Shown: one piece after another, positions 16,319 through 19,693 of the stretch
Numbering within the stretch: the first letter of the stretch is position 1
Layout: each line of letters begins with the position of its first letter
Assembly (NCBI GenBank): GCA_002365865.1
Contig: DFAQ01000039.1
Span: forward strand, 1-19,693
Reading direction: 5' to 3'
Length of the DNA: 19,693 nt
Origin: Pelotomaculum sp. UBA3102
GTDB taxonomy: Bacteria; Bacillota; Desulfotomaculia; Desulfotomaculales; Pelotomaculaceae
Made by a program: the position numbers and the translations under genes
The notes under the pieces: generated by a model
Told to the model about the DNA's origin: nothing
The model's input: only the letters and a program-made list of their open reading frames with translations
Databases searched by the model: none

Positions 16319-17047
16319 ATGGCAAAAAAATTCCGGAAACGGTTTCTGGGCGGGGTAAAAAAGGCCATCACGGACTTTGGCATGATTAAAGAGGGAGACC
16401 GGGTGGCAGTAGGGATGTCCGGCGGGAAAGACAGTACTTCCCTGCTGCATGCCCTGTACCTGGTCGGACGTTCTGCGCCGGTTAAATTTATGCTGGAAGC
16501 GGTTTTTGTCGATCTGGGCTGGCCGGTGGACTTACCTTTGCTCGAGGAATTCTGCGCTTCCAGGGGCATCTCTTTACACGTGGTCAAGACGGAGATCGGG
16601 GAGATAGTATTTAAAGCCGGGAAAGGCCAAAATCCCTGCGCCCTCTGCGCCCACCTGCGCCGCGGGGCCTTCCACGGCAAGGCGCTTGAGTTGGGGTGCG
16701 GCAAAGTGGCGCTGGGTCACCAGCTGGATGATGCCCTGGAAACTTTCTTTATGAGCCTTTTTTATACCGGGCAACTGCGCACGTTTTCCCCGTCCACTTT
16801 TCTCGATCGCAGCGGCCTCACCATGATTAGGCCGTTAATTTATCTTCCCTCGGAGGATGTCCGTACCTGGGCGGAGCTGGAAAAACTGCCGGTTATACCG
16901 AACCCGTGTCCGGCCAACGGGGTTACTAAAAGAGAAGAGGCCAGAAAGCTGGTGGCCGAACTAACGGAACGTTATCCGGAGCTGAAAGCCAGGTTTCTGA
17001 CGGCCCTGCAGACTTTTGACCGGCGTAATTTGTGGCCGGAGAGATAA
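16319..17047 (+). CDS. TtcA-family tRNA thiolation protein
   Basis: This is a PP-loop ATPase of the TtcA/TtuA group that inserts sulfur in tRNA, probably 2-thiocytidine at position 32; the exact target is not provable here. In 242 residues it has the PP-loop SGGKDS at 34-39, the cysteine pair C107/C110 in NPCALC, and a third conserved cysteine C197 in NPCPANG. These correspond to the three ligands of the [4Fe-4S] cluster in TtcA. GHQLDDALETFF at 133-144 is also typical. The ATG at 16319 follows GGAGT (16306-16310) by eight bases; an upstream TTG at 16304 overlaps that site. It is shorter than the Enterobacterial TtcA, as usual for Firmicutes homologues. The sirtuin gene follows after 31 bases. 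Confidence 0.9.
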   Translation: MAKKFRKRFLGGVKKAITDFGMIKEGDRVAVGMSGGKDSTSLLHALYLVGRSAPVKFMLEAVFVDLGWPVDLPLLEEFCASRGISLHVVKTEIGEIVFKAGKGQNPCALCAHLRRGAFHGKALELGCGKVALGHQLDDALETFFMSLFYTGQLRTFSPSTFLDRSGLTMIRPLIYLPSEDVRTWAELEKLPVIPNPCPANGVTKREEARKLVAELTERYPELKARFLTALQTFDRRNLWPER

Positions 17048-17078
17048 AAATATCACTTGATGAAAGCGGGGAGAAAAA

Positions 17079-17864
17079 GTGAATTACCAAGAGAAAATTC
17101 AATTGTTGGCCGAGCTCCTGGAAAAGTCCGCCTGTACTTTTGCTCTGACGGGTGCCGGGATCAGCACCGAAAGCGGTATTCCGGATTTCCGCAGCCCCGG
17201 CAGCGGTTTATGGACCAAGCACGATCCGGCGAAGGTAGCTTCGGTTTCCGCATTTATGCGCAATCCCGGGGCCTTTTATGAGCTTAATATGCAGTGGTGG
17301 AACGAATATTTTTTTAACGCCGAACCCGGCGCGGCCCACCTGGCGCTTGCCCGCCTGGAAAAACAAGGATTCCTGGCCGGCGTGATTACCCAAAATATTG
17401 ACGGGCTGCACCGGAAAGCCGGGTCGGAAAAAGTTTATGAGGTGCACGGCCATATGCGCACCTGCCGTTGTATTTCCTGTAGTGAAAGTTATCCCTTTGA
17501 GTTTCTCGTAAATCAGTTTAACTCAGGGAAAAATCCGCCGCGCTGTGAGCGGTGCCGCGGCGTCCTGCGGCCGGATATCGTCCTTTTTGAAGACCCGCTG
17601 GGGCAGGAATTTTTTTACGCCAGCCGGGATTTGTCAAGGTGCCGGCTGCTTATTGCCGTCGGGAGCAGTCTTCAGGTATATCCGGTCGCTTCACTGCCGG
17701 AGAGGGTCCGGCAGCTGGTAATCATAAACCGGGATGCCACTCCCTGGGACGCTGAAGCGGAACTGGTTATTAATGAACAGGCGGGGAAAGTTTTGACGGA
17801 TACCCTGTCCGTACTTGAAAAAAACCAAGAAGGAGGGGACCCCCACGATACCTCTAAAGGATAA
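17079..17864 (+). CDS. Sir2-family NAD-dependent protein deacylase (sirtuin)
   Basis: The protein removes acetyl or related acyl groups from lysines using NAD. In 261 residues it shows GAGIS (25-29), the ribose-binding GIPDFRSPGSGLW (33-45), TQNIDGLH (104-111), the catalytic histidine H123 in EVHG, a zinc site from C131/C134 and C156/C159, RPDIVLFEDPL (164-174), and GSSLQVYPVA (195-204). All catalytic parts are present. The usual FGE is FED. The start is GTG 17079, six bases after a GGGGAG site. There is no extra defence-type domain, so this is an ordinary CobB-like metabolic sirtuin. Its last 20 bases overlap the start of the rhomboid gene, which suggests translational coupling. Confidence 0.95.
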   Translation: MNYQEKIQLLAELLEKSACTFALTGAGISTESGIPDFRSPGSGLWTKHDPAKVASVSAFMRNPGAFYELNMQWWNEYFFNAEPGAAHLALARLEKQGFLAGVITQNIDGLHRKAGSEKVYEVHGHMRTCRCISCSESYPFEFLVNQFNSGKNPPRCERCRGVLRPDIVLFEDPLGQEFFYASRDLSRCRLLIAVGSSLQVYPVASLPERVRQLVIINRDATPWDAEAELVINEQAGKVLTDTLSVLEKNQEGGDPHDTSKG

Positions 17865-18513
17865 CGTTCCTTCCCGGAGCTTTCCCGTTGTAAATATACT
17901 TCTTATCGTGATAAACCTGGTGGTTTTTTTCTATGAGTTATCCCTGGGGAGATTTTTTGATTATTATATCTTATCCTACGGAGTGGTTCCGGCCCAGTTT
18001 GCGGCCCAGGGATTTACCGGAGAGCAAATGGTAAGACTTACGACCGCGATGTTTTTGCACGGCGGTTGGTTCCACGTATTGAGCAACATGCTTTACCTGT
18101 GGATTTTCGGGGACAACGTGGAGGATCGGATGGGTCATTTTAAATACCTGGTTTTTTACCTGGTATCCGGGTATATTGCTACACTGGCGCACATCTTTTA
18201 TACCCCGCTGTCAAACACCCCCCTGATCGGTGCCAGCGGTGCTATTGCCGGAGTTTTGGGTGCGTATTTGATCCTTTTCCCGCGTGCCAAAGTACTGACC
18301 CTGATATTTATTTTGGTTTTTATTCAGATCATACCTGTGCCCGCGGTTATTTTTCTGGGCCTTTGGTTTGTCCTGCAGCTCCTGCAGGGGGCCGCGGGTC
18401 TCACGCAACAGGCGGCACCGGGGGTGGCTTTTTGGGCCCATATCGGCGGCTTTGTGGCCGGAATGTTGCTGGTCAAACTTTTTGCCCGGCGCAAAAGTTA
18501 TGCCGAATATTGA
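17845..18513 (+). CDS. Rhomboid-family intramembrane serine protease with a non-standard start codon
   Basis: The protein cuts membrane proteins within the bilayer. It shows about six membrane spans, the catalytic serine S131 in GASGAIAG, the histidine H199 in HIGG, and the HGGWFHVLSN motif (72-81). Its family normally begins MIPLRDN; here the matching codons are ACG ATA CCT CTA AAG GAT AAC, so ACG 17845 stands where ATG is expected. AGGAGGGG at 17831-17838 is at ideal spacing for ACG 17845 (or ATA 17848). The only standard upstream start, TTG 17815, lies before that site, has none of its own, and would add ten unusual residues. The start therefore appears to be ACG or ATA, or the base is a sequencing error. 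From ACG the length is 222 residues. It overlaps the sirtuin by 20 bases. Confidence 0.88.
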   Translation, partial: TIPLKDNVPSRSFPVVNILLIVINLVVFFYELSLGRFFDYYILSYGVVPAQFAAQGFTGEQMVRLTTAMFLHGGWFHVLSNMLYLWIFGDNVEDRMGHFKYLVFYLVSGYIATLAHIFYTPLSNTPLIGASGAIAGVLGAYLILFPRAKVLTLIFILVFIQIIPVPAVIFLGLWFVLQLLQGAAGLTQQAAPGVAFWAHIGGFVAGMLLVKLFARRKSYAEY

Positions 18514-18612
18514 ACCGGCAGGCAGTATAGTACCATATCTTTCCCAAATACCCTTAAAAAATATTGTGGCGCCGGTCTTTTTAAAAGGATTACCAGCTGT
18601 CCGGGTGCCCGT

Positions 18613-18641
18613 TGTATGATACAATTGGGTTATTGTATTAA
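18613..18641 (+). promoter_or_regulatory. Inverted repeat, possible operator or promoter, before the 56-residue gene
   Basis: ATACAAT (18619-18625) and ATTGTAT (18632-18638) are perfect 7-bp inverted copies with a six-base spacer. TTGTAT (18613-18618) and TATTAA (18636-18641), 17 bases apart, could be a weak promoter around it. The palindrome lies 24 bases before the gene's start and could bind a dimeric regulator. Confidence 0.4.
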
Positions 18642-18661
18642 GTATCAAGCGGGGTGAAGAT

Positions 18662-18832
18662 GTGATTAAATTCAGGTGTGATTGCGGCAATGAAGATCCG
18701 GACTGCTTCGATGTTTATGTGGCTCAAAGCGACCTGTGCGGCGTTCTTTATGTAATATGCCGAAATTGCGGAAATACCAGGGAGGATTTCGTGGCCTGTA
18801 CCGGAGATAACATTAAATTGACAGTAGCGTAA
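18662..18832 (+). CDS. 56-residue cysteine-rich, zinc-ribbon-like protein
   Basis: This gene is short. GTG 18662 follows GGGGTGA (18652-18658) at good spacing and runs 56 codons to TAA 18830-18832. Seven cysteines are present: C6 and C8 (CxC), C15, C26, C33 and C36 (CxxC, in VICRNCGN), and C46. C6/C8 plus C33/C36 could make a zinc ribbon. The frame is followed by a terminator 38 bases later, which supports a real transcription unit. The product has no membrane span. I do not recognise the family; nucleic-acid or metal binding is possible but unproven. Confidence 0.75.
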   Translation: MIKFRCDCGNEDPDCFDVYVAQSDLCGVLYVICRNCGNTREDFVACTGDNIKLTVA

Positions 18833-18869
18833 TCAGGCATATCAGGTGCTTACACGTGCAAAAAATAAA

Positions 18870-18893
18870 CTGCCCGCCGGGCGGTTTTTTATT
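18870..18893 (+). terminator. Rho-independent terminator
   Basis: CTGCC (18870-18874) pairs with GGCGG (18880-18884) around a GC-rich loop, followed directly by TTTTTTATTT. It ends the unit containing the 56-residue gene. Confidence 0.8.
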
Positions 18894-19016
18894 TAATCCC
18901 AATAATTAACCGGTATTTTTATTAATATATTTCTTTTTAAAGTGAAGACTATAAAAAATTAAATTATTGAATTCTGTTACTTGCTCCATTAATTACAACG
19001 GTTTGAGCAGTAATGG

Positions 19017-19070
19017 TAATCAATCCTGAACCAAGATTGTTTTCCGGTTCTGATTAATCAACCCTGAATC
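19017..19070 (+). repeat. Two near-identical 16-bp direct repeats upstream of spoVT
   Basis: TAATCAATCCTGAACC (19017-19032) and TAATCAACCCTGAATC (19055-19070) agree at 14 of 16 positions and begin 38 bases apart. The second ends four bases before the -10-like TATAAT (19075-19080). They could be binding sites of a regulator of spoVT. Confidence 0.5.
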
Positions 19071-19074
19071 TGCG

Positions 19075-19080
19075 TATAAT
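19075..19080 (+). promoter_or_regulatory. Likely -10 element of the spoVT promoter
   Basis: TATAAT lies 25 bases before the spoVT ATG. No sigma-A -35 box is found at 16-18 bases upstream (GATTAA at 17). TGATTA at 18 bases resembles, at five of six positions, the TGAATA -35 of the sporulation sigma factors F and G; in Bacillus, spoVT depends on sigma G. The sigma assignment is inference. Confidence 0.45.
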
Positions 19081-19105
19081 ATAGTACATAAAGGGGGTGA
19101 CAGAG

Positions 19106-19642
19106 ATGAAAGCGACAGGAATAGTACGCCGCATCGACGATCTCGGCAGAGTGGTGATTCCTAAGGAAATCAGAAGAACCATGCGTATCAGGGAAGGGGA
19201 TCCTCTTGAAATTTTTACCGACAGAGAAGGGGAGGTAATCTTAAAAAAATATTCTCCTATAGGTGAATTGGGTGAATTTGCTTCGGAATACGCTGATTCA
19301 CTTAATGAAGCACTGGGACACATTTCTTGCATAGCTGACAAAGATACAATCATTTCAGTCGCAGGTGCGCCGAAAAAACAATTATTGAACAAACAAATCA
19401 GCTCCGAAATCGAAAAAGTAATGGAAGAAAGAAAGATGAAGGTTTTCAGCGAACCGTGTTTCTTGACTTTCGATGAGGACATTAAGTATAATTGCGCGGT
19501 AATAGCGCCGATAATCGCCGAAGGAGATCCGGTAGGGGCAGTAATCATTACGACCAAAGAACAGGGCGTACAAATGGGCGACCTGGAAGCAAAGCTTGCG
19601 GAGACAGCGGCAGGCTTTCTGGCAAAGCAAATGGAGTCATAA
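19106..19642 (+). CDS. spoVT: Stage V sporulation transcription factor SpoVT
   Basis: SpoVT controls forespore gene expression late in sporulation. From ATG 19106 the protein is 178 residues, the same length as the Bacillus protein. AAGGGGGTGA (19091-19100) is the ribosome binding site; the in-frame GTG at 19097 lies inside it and is rejected. Residues 1-50 form the AbrB-type swapped-hairpin DNA-binding domain (MKATGIVRRIDDLGRVVIPK, then LEIFTDREGEVILKKY). Residues 55-178 form a GAF-like domain ending in AAGFLAKQMES. The N-terminal 50 residues match what I recall of the Bacillus sequence almost exactly, while the middle is more diverged. This gene is strong evidence that the host makes endospores. 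It stands alone, followed by a strong terminator. Confidence 0.96.
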   Translation: MKATGIVRRIDDLGRVVIPKEIRRTMRIREGDPLEIFTDREGEVILKKYSPIGELGEFASEYADSLNEALGHISCIADKDTIISVAGAPKKQLLNKQISSEIEKVMEERKMKVFSEPCFLTFDEDIKYNCAVIAPIIAEGDPVGAVIITTKEQGVQMGDLEAKLAETAAGFLAKQMES

Positions 19643-19672
19643 AAAAGAAGCCCCAAACCGGGCTTCTTTTTT
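19641..19672. terminator. Strong bidirectional Rho-independent terminator
   Basis: AAAAAAGAAGCCC (19641-19653) and GGGCTTCTTTTTT (19660-19672) are perfect 13-bp inverted copies around the loop CAAACC. The A run and T run make it able to act in both directions, ending spoVT and possibly a converging gene outside the window. Confidence 0.93.
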
Positions 19673-19693
19673 GTGTTTGCCCGGCATGCCTGC

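Noticed and set aside
17079..17864. Sirtuin as part of an anti-phage defence system
   Set aside because: It is a plain single-domain CobB-like enzyme beside housekeeping genes, with no fused or adjacent defence partner such as an Argonaute or helicase.
18368..18619. 83-codon frame overlapping the rhomboid gene's end
   Set aside because: A shadow of the rhomboid gene in another frame without its own start signals.

Overview
The window looks like chromosome from an anaerobic, spore-forming Gram-positive bacterium, most likely a Peptococcaceae / Desulfotomaculum-Pelotomaculum type organism. This is an inference. It rests on a SpoVT orthologue with near-full resemblance to the Bacillus protein as I remember it, strong AGGAGG-type ribosome binding sites before almost every gene, many TTG/GTG starts, GC-rich genes separated by AT-rich gaps, and paired GGDEF and HD-GYP c-di-GMP proteins.

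Layout. Positions 1-1000 hold a possible truncated gene end and a minus-strand diguanylate cyclase. Positions 1140-8750 hold a regulatory region (sigma-A-like promoter overlapped by an ARG-box-like palindrome) and the arginine operon argC-argJ-argB-argD-argF-argG. A beta-carbonic anhydrase follows where argH would often sit. ArgJ makes this the cyclic (acetyl-recycling) pathway. The carbonic anhydrase may supply or balance bicarbonate for carbamoyl phosphate, the ArgF co-substrate. Positions 8773-8906 hold a palindromic repeat element with a perfect 49-bp tandem duplication, abutting a YkfC-like cell-wall peptide hydrolase gene. Positions 9871-11397 (minus) hold an HD-GYP protein and a cysteine-rich small protein.

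Positions 11398-12608 are mostly non-coding. They hold one small monocistronic gene with a consensus promoter and a clean terminator, then a degraded remnant of the phosphate transporter genes pstC and pstA. Positions 12609-14978 hold a zinc-ribbon Nudix hydrolase, a small membrane protein and, convergently, threonine synthase. Positions 15114-18832 hold a membrane protein with an Mrr-like endonuclease-fold domain, a TtcA-type tRNA thiolase, a sirtuin and a rhomboid protease that apparently lacks a standard start codon, then an unannotated 56-residue zinc-ribbon-like protein. Positions 19106-19642 hold spoVT, followed by a strong terminator.

Most genes are housekeeping. The least explained items are the pst remnant, the tandem palindromic repeat, the non-canonical rhomboid start, the membrane-anchored Mrr-like protein, and several small cysteine-rich or single-membrane-span proteins. 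I saw no rRNA, tRNA, CRISPR array, phage or intact insertion sequence, and no convincing new multi-gene system.
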